64,000 nucleotides of DNA, taken from positions 2,691,001 through 2,755,000 of the forward strand of contig NZ_CP121685.1 in NCBI RefSeq assembly GCF_029760915.1, read 5' to 3'. The notes beneath the pieces were generated by a model, which saw nothing but the letters and a program-made list of their open reading frames with translations, searched no databases and was not told where the DNA came from. The translations under genes were made by a program, and so were the position numbers. The stretch is from Olleya sp. YS. Lineage in GTDB: Bacteria > Bacteroidota > Bacteroidia > Flavobacteriales > Flavobacteriaceae. Of this stretch, positions 44,611-54,236 are shown piece by piece. Positions within the stretch are counted from its first letter, which is position 1. Every line of letters starts with the position of its first letter.

Positions 44611-45840
44611 CTAAAGTTGGTCTTTTGGATAACATATATAATATTTAGTCACAGGTTTTGACAACGCTTTAAGATTTAACTGGTCTGAAGCCTTAACAAT
44701 ATCTTCTACTTTTCCGTTTTTATATAAGATTTTTATATTTTGCTTTTTCTGAGAATACGCTTGATTACTAATTTGACCTGTAAACACAAAATAGCTTGCT
44801 TCTGCTTCGCTTATATTGTACTTGATTTGCAAGGCTTCAATATGACTTTTTAAACTCTCTTTTTTTAAAGGTTTCTTTTTAATTTTAATCTTTAAAAGGT
44901 TTCTATTAATAATCATTTCGCATAAATTACTCAATACAAAATCCTCATTATACTGCCAGCTTTTCATAGCAGAAACAATATCGTAATCGTCTAATTTTGA
45001 AAAGGTTTCAAGACAATCGTCATTAAAATTCTTTAATGCAATTTCGTTATTTAAAAAGAATGATAACGGTGGACTTGCGTTTAAAACAACGCCTTTTTTA
45101 GTCAATTCCTTGGCACGTTGCAATACACGAATTAGTAATTGCTCTGCCACCAAACTAGTTTTATGCAAATAGACTTGCCAATACATTAACCGTCTAGCGA
45201 CTAAAAATTTTTCGACACTATAAATACCTTTATCTTCAATAACTAGCTCATCATTTGTAACATTAAGCATCGTTATTAAACGCTCGCTATTAATGTTTCC
45301 TTCTGCAACACCTGTATAAAAACTATCACGTTTTAAATAATCTGCACGATCCATATCTATTTGACTAGAAATAAGCTGTAACATAAATTTTCTATGATAC
45401 TCTCCTTTAAATATTTGGATAGCAAGTGTTAAATCGTCGTTAAATTCTGTATTTAATTGTTGCATAAAAAGCAACGAAATTTCTTCATGAGAGACACCAT
45501 TTACTATACTGTGTTCCATTGCATGGCTAAATGGTCCATGACCAATATCGTGTAATAAAATAGCAACACACAAGGCTTCTTCTTCTTTATCAGAAATCTC
45601 AACACCTTTAAAACGAAGGACTTGTATAGCTTTTTGCATTAAATGCATACAACCAATTGCATGATGAAAACGTGTATGATGTGCGCCTGGATAGACCAAA
45701 TAAGACAATCCCATTTGAGAAATTCGTCTTAAGCGCTGGAAGTATTTATGCTCTATTAAATCAAAAATAGAAGAATTTGGTATTGTAATAAATCCGTAAA
45801 TTGGATCGTTTAAGATTTTAAGTTTGTTACTTGGTTTCAA
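44611..45840 (-). CDS. HD-superfamily phosphohydrolase
   Basis: The ~409-residue protein has the HD-domain metal motif: '[22 protein letters not shown]' (His), '[18 protein letters not shown]' (HD pair plus His) and a later Asp in '[19 protein letters not shown]'. It belongs to the dNTPase/SpoT-like HD family of unknown substrate. No ATG precedes the family-typical start; TTG at 45840 (giving [17 protein letters not shown]) is the best start, with a further TTG at 45870. It is upstream of lpxD with 25 bases between. Confidence 0.83.
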   Translation of the reverse strand: MKPSNKLKILNDPIYGFITIPNSSIFDLIEHKYFQRLRRISQMGLSYLVYPGAHHTRFHHAIGCMHLMQKAIQVLRFKGVEISDKEEEALCVAILLHDIGHGPFSHAMEHSIVNGVSHEEISLLFMQQLNTEFNDDLTLAIQIFKGEYHRKFMLQLISSQIDMDRADYLKRDSFYTGVAEGNINSERLITMLNVTNDELVIEDKGIYSVEKFLVARRLMYWQVYLHKTSLVAEQLLIRVLQRAKELTKKGVVLNASPPLSFFLNNEIALKNFNDDCLETFSKLDDYDIVSAMKSWQYNEDFVLSNLCEMIINRNLLKIKIKKKPLKKESLKSHIEALQIKYNISEAEASYFVFTGQISNQAYSQKKQNIKILYKNGKVEDIVKASDQLNLKALSKPVTKYYICYPKDQL

Positions 45841-45876
45841 GCTAAAGCCTTTATTAATTAATACATACAAATATAC

Positions 45877-47430
45877 ATGAACAATATAAATATTCTTTGG
45901 GTTGACGACGAAATAGATTTACTGAAGCCACATATCCTGTTTTTAGAGAAAAAAAATTATCAGGTTACCACTTGTAATAGCGGAACTGAAGCTTTAGAAG
46001 TTTTAGATGAAAAGAAATTTGATATTGTTTTTTTAGACGAAAACATGCCTGGTTTGACTGGTTTGGAAACTTTAAATGAAATTAAAGAAAAACAAGACAC
46101 GCTTCCTGTAGTGATGATTACTAAAAGTGAAGAGGAATATATCATGGAAGAAGCTATAGGTAATAAAATTGCCGACTACTTAATAAAACCTGTTAATCCT
46201 AATCAGATTTTACTCAGTTTAAAAAAGAATTTAGACCACTCTAGATTAGTGTCAGAAAAAACCACGTCTAATTACCAACAAGAATTTAGGAAAATTGCGA
46301 TGGACATGGCTATGATAAATAGCTATGAAGAGTGGGTTGACTTGTATAAAAAATTAATTTATTGGGAAATTCAATTAGAAGATATTGAAGACCCAAGTAT
46401 GTTTGAAATTTTAGAATCTCAGAAAAATGAAGCTAATATCCAATTTGGGAAATTTATTGATAAAGAATATCCAACTTGGTTTGAGCCCAATACAGATGCG
46501 CCAACGTTATCTCATACTTTATTTAGAGAAAAAATTGCTCCAGAATTAAGCAAAGAACAACCTACGTTATTAATTATTGTAGATAATTTACGCTACGACC
46601 AATGGAAAGCATTTGAACCATCAGTAATTAATCACTACAAAAAACAAAAAGAAGAAGCATTTTTTAGCATTTTACCTACTGCCACACAATACGCTAGAAA
46701 TGCTATTTTCTCTGGTTTAATGCCAAGTGATATGGAAAAGTTACATCCAAATTATTGGAAAAACGATACTGATGAAGGTGGTAAAAATTTGCATGAAGCC
46801 GATTTTTTAGATGCGCAAATGAAACGCTTGGGATTAACAAATCTTAAACATGAATATTATAAAATCACTAACCTGTCGCAAGGTAAAAAGTTAGCAGATA
46901 ATTTTAGAGGACTAAAAGACAATGACTTAACAGTAGTGGTTTATAATTTTGTAGATATGTTGTCGCACTCTAAAACAGAAATGGATGTTGTTAAAGAGTT
47001 AGCCTCTAATGACAAGGCCTACAGAAGCTTAACACAAAGTTGGTTTAAAAATTCGCCATTACTAGAAATGATACAACAAGCCCAACAGATGGGTTTTAAA
47101 TTAATCATCACTACAGACCACGGAACTATTAATGTTAAGAACCCTTCAAAAGTTATTGGTGATAGAGATACCAGTTTAAATTTACGTTATAAAACAGGAC
47201 GTAGTCTAAGTTATGAAGCTAAAGATGTATTAGCAGCTAAAGACCCTAAGACTATACACTTACCTTCTATCAATATGAATAGCTCGTTTATTTTTGCTAA
47301 AAGCGATTTGTTTTTTGCCTATCCTAATAACTACAACCATTATGTAAGTTACTACAGAAATACCTATCAACATGGTGGAGTATCCTTAGAAGAAATGATT
47401 ATTCCGTTTGCTGTTTTAAGTCCTAAATAA
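45877..47430 (+). CDS. porX: PorX-type response regulator (T9SS control)
   Basis: The 517-residue protein has an N-terminal receiver domain (about 1-120) with acidic pocket DDE (10-12) and phosphoacceptor Asp in 'IVFLDENMPG' (about 54), plus Lys in 'YLIKPVN'. After a helical linker comes a PglZ/alkaline-phosphatase-like domain (about 205-515: 'PTLLIIVDNLRYDQW', 'TTDHGTINVKNPSKVIGDRDT'). This is the PorX architecture, which in Porphyromonas and Flavobacterium regulates T9SS genes with PorY. The partner histidine kinase is not in this window. It starts only 36 bases from the divergent HD gene. Confidence 0.93.
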   Translation: MNNINILWVDDEIDLLKPHILFLEKKNYQVTTCNSGTEALEVLDEKKFDIVFLDENMPGLTGLETLNEIKEKQDTLPVVMITKSEEEYIMEEAIGNKIADYLIKPVNPNQILLSLKKNLDHSRLVSEKTTSNYQQEFRKIAMDMAMINSYEEWVDLYKKLIYWEIQLEDIEDPSMFEILESQKNEANIQFGKFIDKEYPTWFEPNTDAPTLSHTLFREKIAPELSKEQPTLLIIVDNLRYDQWKAFEPSVINHYKKQKEEAFFSILPTATQYARNAIFSGLMPSDMEKLHPNYWKNDTDEGGKNLHEADFLDAQMKRLGLTNLKHEYYKITNLSQGKKLADNFRGLKDNDLTVVVYNFVDMLSHSKTEMDVVKELASNDKAYRSLTQSWFKNSPLLEMIQQAQQMGFKLIITTDHGTINVKNPSKVIGDRDTSLNLRYKTGRSLSYEAKDVLAAKDPKTIHLPSINMNSSFIFAKSDLFFAYPNNYNHYVSYYRNTYQHGGVSLEEMIIPFAVLSPK

Positions 47431-47456
47431 TTTATTTTTGCATAAAATGTTAAGCA

Positions 47457-47870
47457 GTGACCATTAATTATAATCTAGACGATGTAGAAGTAGTTGCCAA
47501 ATCTATCTTAGAACAGGCAACTTCTAAAACTATTTTATTTGAAGGCGATATGGGTGTTGGTAAAACAACATTGATAAAAACTCTTGTAAAACTATTAGGT
47601 AGTAAAGATATTGTAAGTAGTCCAACGTTTTCTTTGGTTAATGAGTATGTAACTGACCATGATTCTATATATCATTTTGATTTATATCGCGTTGAAGAGG
47701 AAGACGAATTGTATGATTTTGGCATAGAAACTTACATATATGGCGACCATTATGCGTTTGTAGAATGGCCGAATATTTTAAAACCATTACTTCAAAATGC
47801 GTATTCTATCGTTGAAATAACTCTGTCAGAAAATACATCCAGAACACTAATTTTAAAGAATTTTGAATAA
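47457..47870 (+). CDS. tsaE: tRNA threonylcarbamoyladenosine biosynthesis ATPase TsaE
   Basis: The 137-residue P-loop ATPase has Walker A 'GDMGVGKTTLIKTLV', 'SPTFSLVNEY' and 'HFDLYRVEEEDELYDFGIE', as in TsaE/YjeE. With TsaB and TsaD it completes the t6A modification of tRNA. The start is a GTG at 47457, giving MTINYNLDDVEV, matching the family; no ATG is available. A TATTTTTG box at 47433-47440 lies 16 bases upstream. Confidence 0.93.
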   Translation: MTINYNLDDVEVVAKSILEQATSKTILFEGDMGVGKTTLIKTLVKLLGSKDIVSSPTFSLVNEYVTDHDSIYHFDLYRVEEEDELYDFGIETYIYGDHYAFVEWPNILKPLLQNAYSIVEITLSENTSRTLILKNFE

Positions 47871-48039
47871 AAATTCTCTTTTTTCTTCCAATAAAAAGTG
47901 TATTTTTGACTAAATGCGGTTTTTACCACATTAAAAAATTAAAAAAATACGTTTTTTAACATAATTTTAACATTTAGCCACTCTTTGAATAGGGATTTTC
48001 TATACTTTAGAATCATTAATTAATTAAATCCCTAACATT

Positions 48040-48183
48040 ATGAGAACTAAAAAGTATGTAATTGCATTAGCAATTTTTGGTGGTGTACTATTCACTGCAC
48101 AAGCAACAAATCTGATTGATTTAAATGGACAACAAACAACTGAAGTCGACAAAAGAAAGGTCAAAGCACCAAGAACAAACTAA
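48040..48183 (+). CDS. Small secreted peptide, 47 aa
   Basis: From ATG 48040 the frame encodes 47 residues: an N-terminal export signal MRTKKYVIALAIFGGVLFTA, then a short tail with VDKRKVKAPRTN at the end. This resembles small exported peptides, with a basic VDKxKVKxP end, that occur widely in Flavobacteria; function is unknown. The last 59 bases overlap, in another frame, the start of the membrane-protein gene at 48125, so both coding readings share DNA. There is a further possible promoter upstream (TATTTTTG at 47901-47908). Confidence 0.6.
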   Translation: MRTKKYVIALAIFGGVLFTAQATNLIDLNGQQTTEVDKRKVKAPRTN

Positions 48184-48691
48184 AAATAGTGATGTCGATT
48201 CAAAAAATAAGGAAATAGTTTTAGGTAGTGTAGTTGCTACTCTTATAGCTTTAACTCCTTTTCTATTTAATTTATACAAAAGTGTTCCAGATAGAAAAAT
48301 CTGGAACACTTTTTTATTTACTTATGACAGTAAATATTATGAAAGCGCCTTAATAATGGTTTGGACTCTTTCAGGACAAGTTATACCTTTATTTTTGCTT
48401 TTAATTTGGTTCTTTACAAGTAGACATTGGTGGTATCACTCTCTTTTAATACCAATAGCAATGTATGTTTATCAAATAATAGAGACCTTAAATAGTGATT
48501 TATATTTCACAGATCGAAATTTAATTACCTATTTGCTTCCTATTATGATTATTGTTGTACCCTCTATTTACTTAGTTAGAGCGAGAATTTTTAATAGATT
48601 AAATACTATAGATAAGTCAACTCAAGAACTTGAAGACGAGTTAACATTCAAACCAAAAACACTTTGGGGAAAAATTAAGCAGTATTTTTAA
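48125..48691 (+). CDS. Four-helix membrane protein, unknown function
   Basis: The 188-residue protein has a highly polar N-terminal tail (MDNKQLKSTKERSKHQEQTKNSD), then about four membrane helices (IVLGSVVATLIALTPFLFNLY; LIMVWTLSGQVIPLFLLLIWFF; YHSLLIPIAMYVYQII; ITYLLPIMIIVVPSIYLV) and a charged tail. I do not recognise a family. It overlaps the upstream small peptide gene by 59 bases and is followed by ald after 58 bases. Confidence 0.68.
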   Translation: MDNKQLKSTKERSKHQEQTKNSDVDSKNKEIVLGSVVATLIALTPFLFNLYKSVPDRKIWNTFLFTYDSKYYESALIMVWTLSGQVIPLFLLLIWFFTSRHWWYHSLLIPIAMYVYQIIETLNSDLYFTDRNLITYLLPIMIIVVPSIYLVRARIFNRLNTIDKSTQELEDELTFKPKTLWGKIKQYF

Positions 48692-48749
48692 TAGTACATT
48701 TTTGCATTTTATTTTGTAATTTGTTTCTGTTTAAAAAACTAACTTAATT

Positions 48750-49949
48750 ATGGCCAAATCGCTGACTCCTTTTTCTAAAGCACAATTATTACCTCAAGAA
48801 GAAACTTTAGAGATTTACAAACACAAAAGCGAGCTTTTTATAGGCATCCCAAAAGAGACAGCGTTTCAAGAAAAACGTGTGTGCTTAACACCAGATGCGG
48901 TTTCGGCTATTGTCAATAATGGTCATAAAGTATTAATAGAGTCAGAAGCTGGTAAAGGCGCTAACTTTAGTGACAGAGATTATAGCGAAGCTGGTGCAGA
49001 AGTCACCAAAGACACTGCAAAAGTCTACGCTTGTCCTATGATTTTAAAAGTAGAACCTCCTACTCTAGACGAATTACAATTAATAAATCCGCAGACCACA
49101 CTTATTTCTGCGCTTCAAATAAAAACACAAACCAAAAAATACTTTGAAACTCTAGCGTCTAAACGCATCACAGCGTTAGCGTTTGAGTTTATTCGTGATG
49201 AAGATGGTGCGTATCCAGCTGTACGCGCATTAAGCGAAATTGCAGGAACTGCTTCTGTGTTAATTGCTTCAGAGTTATTAAGCAATTCTAGCAATGGTAA
49301 TGGGTTGATGTTTGGTAATATTAGTGGTGTACCTCCTGTTGAGGTTGTTATACTTGGTGCTGGAACTGTTGGCGAATTTGCTGCTAGAAGTGCTGTAGGC
49401 TTAGGTGCTAATGTTAAAGTATTTGATAATTCTATTACTAAATTACGCTGTTTACAAGCTAATTTAGGTCGAACGTTATACACATCCACTATTCAACCCA
49501 AATACTTGAGTAAAGCCTTAAAACGATGTGATGTAGTTATTGGTGCAGTTAGAGGAAAAGATAGAGCTCCGATTATCGTATCAAAAACCATGGTGGAAAG
49601 CATGAAAAAAGGTGCAGTGATTATAGATGTTAGTATAGATATGGGAGGATGTTTTGAAACTAGTGATGTCACCTCACACAATAAACCAACTTATAATAAA
49701 CACGGTGTGATCCATTATTGTGTACCTAACATTCCTGCACGCTATTCTAGGACTGCTTCCGCTTCTATTAGTAATATATTCACACCTTATTTACTTAAAA
49801 TTGCAGATGATGGTGGTTTAGAACAATCCATTAGGTTTGATAAAGGGTTAAAAAATGGACTCTACTTTTATCATGGAATTTTAACTAGTCGAGCAGTTGG
49901 TGAATGGTTTGACCTAAAACATAGTGATATTAATCTTCTAATATTCTAA
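48750..49949 (+). CDS. ald: Alanine dehydrogenase
   Basis: The 399-residue protein belongs to the AlaDH/PNT family: 'GIPKETAFQEKRVCLTPDAV', the Rossmann segment 'VVILGAGTVGEFAARSAVGLGANVKVFD', and 'CVPNIPARYSRTASASISN'. It interconverts alanine and pyruvate with NAD. There is a somewhat longer N-terminus than classic Ald. Full length. Its neighbours are a membrane protein and a small DUF-type gene. Confidence 0.9.
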   Translation: MAKSLTPFSKAQLLPQEETLEIYKHKSELFIGIPKETAFQEKRVCLTPDAVSAIVNNGHKVLIESEAGKGANFSDRDYSEAGAEVTKDTAKVYACPMILKVEPPTLDELQLINPQTTLISALQIKTQTKKYFETLASKRITALAFEFIRDEDGAYPAVRALSEIAGTASVLIASELLSNSSNGNGLMFGNISGVPPVEVVILGAGTVGEFAARSAVGLGANVKVFDNSITKLRCLQANLGRTLYTSTIQPKYLSKALKRCDVVIGAVRGKDRAPIIVSKTMVESMKKGAVIIDVSIDMGGCFETSDVTSHNKPTYNKHGVIHYCVPNIPARYSRTASASISNIFTPYLLKIADDGGLEQSIRFDKGLKNGLYFYHGILTSRAVGEWFDLKHSDINLLIF

Positions 49950-49972
49950 ATTTGCAGTTCTAAAATTTACAA

Positions 49973-50356
49973 ATGAAATTATTACACAGATTTGGATATT
50001 ACTTAGGTGGATTTGCTATAGGACTTGTCATTTTAGCCTTATTTTTAAACGGAAGAGGTGTCTCTTGTGAATATAACTATGGTCCAGAAGGACGCGTGTT
50101 AAAAAGTATTAGAACCAAAACGCTTACATTTTCAGCAGAAAGTGAAGCATTAATCGCATCTAAAGCTATTGATACCGCTTCAATTAGCTATATACTTAAA
50201 GAAGGTGATGTTAATTTTTCTAAAAGCGAACCCAGAAAAGAACCGTGTGGAGTCTACTATATTACTGGAACAACAAAAGACCAACAAAATTTGTCTTTTT
50301 ACGTCGAAAATTGTGACAGTATTGCCACTTTACAATCTATCCAAATTTTAAATTAA
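49973..50356 (+). CDS. Small membrane-anchored protein, possibly DUF4258
   Basis: The 127-residue protein has one N-terminal membrane helix (FGYYLGGFAIGLVILALFL) and an extracytoplasmic domain starting CEYNYGPEGRVLKSIRTKTLTFSAESEA. The pattern resembles DUF4258-type proteins seen next to ald in Flavobacteria; confidence in the family is modest. The end of the gene overlaps the end of the convergent proline dehydrogenase gene by four bases. Confidence 0.65.
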   Translation: MKLLHRFGYYLGGFAIGLVILALFLNGRGVSCEYNYGPEGRVLKSIRTKTLTFSAESEALIASKAIDTASISYILKEGDVNFSKSEPRKEPCGVYYITGTTKDQQNLSFYVENCDSIATLQSIQILN

Positions 50357-51525
50357 GCGTTTCTGCGCTTCATTTCTTTATTTAATAGGGTTAATTCTCT
50401 ACCTGTTTGTCCTGCTACACTTGTGTTTTCTTCTGCACGTCGGATTAGATATGGAATCACCTCTTTAACAGGTCCAAACGGAATTAATTTTGCAGTATTA
50501 TAACCATGTTGTGAGAGGTTAAAACTAATATGATCACTCATACCATATAACTGACCAAACCAAACTGTATTATCATTACTATCTATATTTTTATCACCCA
50601 TAATGTCCATAGCTAAATACGAGCTAGCTTCGTTATGTGTTCCTACAAACACAGAAAAATCTTGTTTGTTATTTAAAATATATTTTAGGGCTTCGTTAAA
50701 TGTATAATCGGTTTCTTCTTTTGTAGTACATATTGGAGACTTGTATCCTTTCTCTTCTGCTCGTTCTCTTTCCTTTTCCATATAAGCACCTCTTACTATT
50801 TTCATTCCACACATAAATCCTTTATCCTTAGCGCGTTGATGAATCCCTTTTAAATAATCTAATCGGTCCCATCTATAACACTGTAATGTGTTATAAACCG
50901 TCATACGGTTTGTATTGTAACGTTCCATCATGAGCTCAACCAGATTATCTGCTGCATCTTGCATCCAACTTTCTTCAGCATCAATAAGCACACGTAATTC
51001 TGCATCATAGGTTGCTTTACATATACTATCAAATCGATTAACAATACGTTGCCATTCTTGTTCTTCAGTTTGGGTTAGCGGTTTCTTTTCAGATACCTTT
51101 TGCCATAAAGCAAAACGCCCTAAAGCTGTAGGCTTCATAGCTACAATAGGGATTTCTTTATTAGCTTTTGCAAAAGCTACTAACTCTATTTTCTTTTTGG
51201 CTGCAGCATCAAAATCGACCTCACTCTCCTTGCCTTCAACAGAATAATCCATGATTGAGGATACACCCACTGCATTAAGTTTATGAATAACAGGAAGACA
51301 CTCTTGCTCTGTTTCTCCGCCACAAAACTGATTAAATATGGTTTTTTTAATTAGGCCTTTTACAGGTAATCCTAAATTTAAAGATGTTCTAGTTAACCAA
51401 GATCCAATTTTTACTAACCATGGATTGGACATCATTTTAAAGAGGAAACGTGTTTTTTGAAGTTCTTTTTTAGATTTTAAAGCGAAAGCAATTTCGGTAT
51501 TATCAAAAATTTTTTCTTGACTCAT
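50353..51525 (-). CDS. Proline dehydrogenase
   Basis: The 390-residue FAD enzyme oxidises proline to pyrroline-5-carboxylate. It has a TIM-barrel with 'RVLIDAEESWMQDAADNLV', 'GMKIVRGAYMEKERERAEEKG', 'FVGTHNEASSYLAM', 'VWFGQLYGMSD' and the end 'PYLIRRAEENTSVAGQT', all typical of PRODH. It is a stand-alone enzyme, not fused to P5C dehydrogenase. Divergent from aroB. Confidence 0.93.
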   Translation of the reverse strand: MSQEKIFDNTEIAFALKSKKELQKTRFLFKMMSNPWLVKIGSWLTRTSLNLGLPVKGLIKKTIFNQFCGGETEQECLPVIHKLNAVGVSSIMDYSVEGKESEVDFDAAAKKKIELVAFAKANKEIPIVAMKPTALGRFALWQKVSEKKPLTQTEEQEWQRIVNRFDSICKATYDAELRVLIDAEESWMQDAADNLVELMMERYNTNRMTVYNTLQCYRWDRLDYLKGIHQRAKDKGFMCGMKIVRGAYMEKERERAEEKGYKSPICTTKEETDYTFNEALKYILNNKQDFSVFVGTHNEASSYLAMDIMGDKNIDSNDNTVWFGQLYGMSDHISFNLSQHGYNTAKLIPFGPVKEVIPYLIRRAEENTSVAGQTGRELTLLNKEMKRRNA

Positions 51526-51604
51526 TTGATCACAAAATTATAATGACAAATATAAAGCTTCAATCGCATATTTATTTAAAAACTCCTTATTTTTACATTT
51601 CATT

Positions 51605-52681
51605 ATGACTAAAAACATGACTTCAATTTCTACTCAGGATTATATCATTCATTTTAACCCAAATTGCTATTCTGCTTTAAATAATTACATTAAAAATAAT
51701 ACTATTTCTAATATTTTTATTTTGGTGGATTCCAATACGTCAACCCACTGTTTACCAGTATTGTTAAGTCAATTAGAAACTGAATTAACTATTGAAGTCA
51801 TTGAGATTGAAGCAGGTGAGCAACATAAGACAATAGACACCTGTTTGGGTGTTTGGGAAACATTATCTGAGTTACGAGCAGACCGCAAAACATTATTGAT
51901 TAATTTAGGCGGTGGAGTTGTAACGGATTTAGGCGGATTTGTGGCTTGTACCTACCAAAGAGGGATTCAATTTATAAACATTCCTACCACATTATTATCT
52001 ATGGTGGACGCGTCTATTGGTGGTAAAAATGGTGTAGATTTAGGTTCTATAAAAAATCAAATTGGAATTATTAAAACTCCAAATATGGTGTTAGTGGATA
52101 CCAACTACTTGTCGACATTGTCTGCAAGAGAAATGCGCTCTGGACTATCTGAAATGCTTAAACATGGGTTGATTTATGATGAGTCCTACTACAAAAAATT
52201 AACCGAATTATCTGATTTGACTATAGACGATTTAGATCAATTAATTTATGATTCTATACAAATTAAAAAAGCAATTGTAGAACAAGATCCAACAGAGCAA
52301 AATCTAAGAAAATCCTTAAATTTTGGTCACACGCTTGGTCACGCAATAGAGTCTTACTATTTAAATCATGACACTAAAGCCTTATTACATGGTGAAGCCA
52401 TAGCGATTGGAATGATACTTGAAAGTTATTTATCTGCTGAACTTTTAGGTTTATCAATTGATACATTACAGCAAATCAAAACGAATACAATTAAAGTATT
52501 TGGTCAAACTAATATTCCTGAAACAGACTATGCAGCTATTATAGACTTAATGAAATTTGATAAGAAAAATGAAAAAGGAACCATTAATTTTGCACTAATA
52601 GAATCTATTGGAAAACCTAAGATAAATTGTGTTGCCTCCAATGCGTTGATAATCAATTCTTTTAAATTTTATAACGAATAA
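51605..52681 (+). CDS. aroB: 3-dehydroquinate synthase
   Basis: The 358-residue NAD/metal-dependent enzyme of the shikimate pathway converts DAHP to dehydroquinate. It shows 'GEQHKTIDTCLGVWETLSE', 'LGGGVVTDLGGFVACTYQRGI', 'PTTLLSMVDASIGGKNGVDL', 'RSGLSEMLKHGLIYDE' and 'NFGHTLGHAIES' (metal His). Full length. An alternative ATG is at 51620. Confidence 0.95.
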   Translation: MTKNMTSISTQDYIIHFNPNCYSALNNYIKNNTISNIFILVDSNTSTHCLPVLLSQLETELTIEVIEIEAGEQHKTIDTCLGVWETLSELRADRKTLLINLGGGVVTDLGGFVACTYQRGIQFINIPTTLLSMVDASIGGKNGVDLGSIKNQIGIIKTPNMVLVDTNYLSTLSAREMRSGLSEMLKHGLIYDESYYKKLTELSDLTIDDLDQLIYDSIQIKKAIVEQDPTEQNLRKSLNFGHTLGHAIESYYLNHDTKALLHGEAIAIGMILESYLSAELLGLSIDTLQQIKTNTIKVFGQTNIPETDYAAIIDLMKFDKKNEKGTINFALIESIGKPKINCVASNALIINSFKFYNE

Positions 52682-52768
52682 CACTTTTGCTTTAAAAAAA
52701 ATTGTAATTTTAGGTAATTGCTATGTTACAAGACTATTCTAACTAAATATTAATTTAAATAAATTGAT

Positions 52769-53083
52769 ATGAGAAGAGTAATTGTAGATTATAAAAAATT
52801 AACACCAGAGGTACTAAATTTACTTACCCAAAAGTATCCAGATGGTTATGGAGACAATGATATTATTGTTTTTGATAACCATAAAAATGAGACTATTGAA
52901 GCTGTAGAAATTAAAACTGACGATACTATTTATTTAGTAAAAGTTAGTAGTAAGCTACATTACACTATGACAAATTTTGATGCCAATGTAGAAGTAGAAA
53001 CCAATAGTGAGGGTCACGTCGTTGTTGATTTTAACGACAAACCATTGAATGAGCAGTTAATTTTATCGGATGAGGAAGAATAA
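52769..53083 (+). CDS. Conserved hypothetical protein
   Basis: This 104-residue protein is not assigned to a family. It begins MRRVIVDYKKLTPEVLNLLTQKYPDGYGDNDIIVFDNHKNETIEAVEIKTDDTIYLVKVS and ends in an acidic tail DEEE. It is cytosolic and strongly acidic, with no membrane segment. The layout aroB-this gene is commonly conserved in Flavobacteria, as far as I recall. It ends at the base next to the convergent DinB gene (no gap). Confidence 0.6.
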   Translation: MRRVIVDYKKLTPEVLNLLTQKYPDGYGDNDIIVFDNHKNETIEAVEIKTDDTIYLVKVSSKLHYTMTNFDANVEVETNSEGHVVVDFNDKPLNEQLILSDEEE

Positions 53084-53599
53084 TTACAAATAGCGTTGTT
53101 TGATAACATCTATATGATGTTTTTCATGACCTATTATTAAAAAGCCTAAAGCCCTAACAGAAACTTCTCCTGCACCAGCAATACCTTTATACATCAAACT
53201 TTGGTTAGTAAAACTTTTAAACATAGTTATGGTTGCTTGTCTTACTGCTTTATATTCATCCAATAAACTATCTATTGTTCTATCTTTTGCATTACTAAAA
53301 TCTACAAAATCGTTTTCATTAAAGCCTGATAAAGCAGTTTTATCTTGCCTTGCAAAGCGTAATGCACGATAACAAAATATACGCTCAGTATCTATTAAAT
53401 GATTAATAATTTCTTTTATGCTCCACTTACCCTCTGCATATCTAAAGTCTAATTTATCCTCTGGAATAGAATTAAAAAACTGGTAAGCCTTATTAAATTC
53501 AGAGTCTAAGCCTGGAAGTAACTCTATACCTTTTGCTTGATCTATGTAACTTTTAAAATACGGTAAAAATTCGCTTGGCTGTAAATCTGAAACTGTCAT
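53084..53599 (-). CDS. DinB-family protein
   Basis: The 171-residue protein is a DinB/YfiT-like four-helix bundle: 'KWSIKEIINHLIDTERIFCYRALRFARQD' with His in INHLI and 'IGHEKHHIDVI' supplying the His triad for metal binding. Many members are thiol-dependent transferases (for example bacillithiol) but the substrate here is unknown. It begins 84 bases after the end of the Lrp gene. Confidence 0.85.
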   Translation of the reverse strand: MTVSDLQPSEFLPYFKSYIDQAKGIELLPGLDSEFNKAYQFFNSIPEDKLDFRYAEGKWSIKEIINHLIDTERIFCYRALRFARQDKTALSGFNENDFVDFSNAKDRTIDSLLDEYKAVRQATITMFKSFTNQSLMYKGIAGAGEVSVRALGFLIIGHEKHHIDVIKQRYL

Positions 53600-53632
53600 T
53601 TAAAAAAAAAAATTTAATTAAAGAAACAAAAA

Positions 53633-53658
53633 AAAACGCTTCAAATTTGAAGCGTTTT
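53633..53658 (-). terminator. Terminator after the Lrp-family gene
   Basis: A 26-base palindrome built from AAAACGCTTCAAA and its complement, with a T-run on the minus strand. It lies 25 bases after the Lrp gene stop at 53683. Confidence 0.8.
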
Positions 53659-53682
53659 CATAATATTTAAATTTTTATTTGT

Positions 53683-54162
53683 CTATAAATCGTTGAAAAT
53701 GCTATGCATCAAGCGTTTTTTATCATTAATACTTTCTTCTAGAGATATCATAGTTTCTGTTCTATACACACCTTCAATATCATCTAACATAAAAATTACA
53801 TCCTTTGCATGCTCAGTATTTCTAGCTCGTATTTTACAAAACACATTAAATTTTCCAGTAGTTACATGTGCTACGGTAACGTAAGGAATTTCATTGATAC
53901 GTTCTAGTACAAAAGCTGTTCTAGATGTATTTTGTAAAAAAACACCAACATAGGCTATAAAAGAATACCCTAGTTTTTTATAATCTAACGTTAAAGAAGA
54001 CCCTTTAATAATGCCTGCATCTTCCATTTTCTTAACTCTAACGTGAACAGTACCAGCAGAAATTAATAATTTTTTTGCTATATCTGTAAACGGAACACGT
54101 GTGTTCTCAATTAACATATCCAGAATTTGGTGATCAATTTCGTCTAATTTAAACTTTGCCAT
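53683..54162 (-). CDS. Lrp/AsnC-family transcriptional regulator
   Basis: The 159-residue protein has an N-terminal HTH (about 1-55: 'KLDEIDHQILDMLIENTRVPFTDIAKKLLISAGTVHVRVKKMEDAGII') and a C-terminal RAM/ACT-like ligand domain with 'YSFIAYVGVF' and 'VTTGKFNVFCKIRARNTEHA'. Such proteins respond to amino acids. It is monocistronic with a terminator; its target is unknown. Confidence 0.9.
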   Translation of the reverse strand: MAKFKLDEIDHQILDMLIENTRVPFTDIAKKLLISAGTVHVRVKKMEDAGIIKGSSLTLDYKKLGYSFIAYVGVFLQNTSRTAFVLERINEIPYVTVAHVTTGKFNVFCKIRARNTEHAKDVIFMLDDIEGVYRTETMISLEESINDKKRLMHSIFNDL

Positions 54163-54236
54163 TTTTATTATTTTATTATATAATAGACAAAATTAAAACA
54201 TTTTTAATGAATATTATGCATTAATATTCGATATTT

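Noticed and set aside
47914-47934. Six-codon ORF (ATGCGGTTT...) after a TATTTTTG box as a leader peptide
   Set aside because: No repeated codon, no terminator/antiterminator pair and no target enzyme nearby; likely chance.
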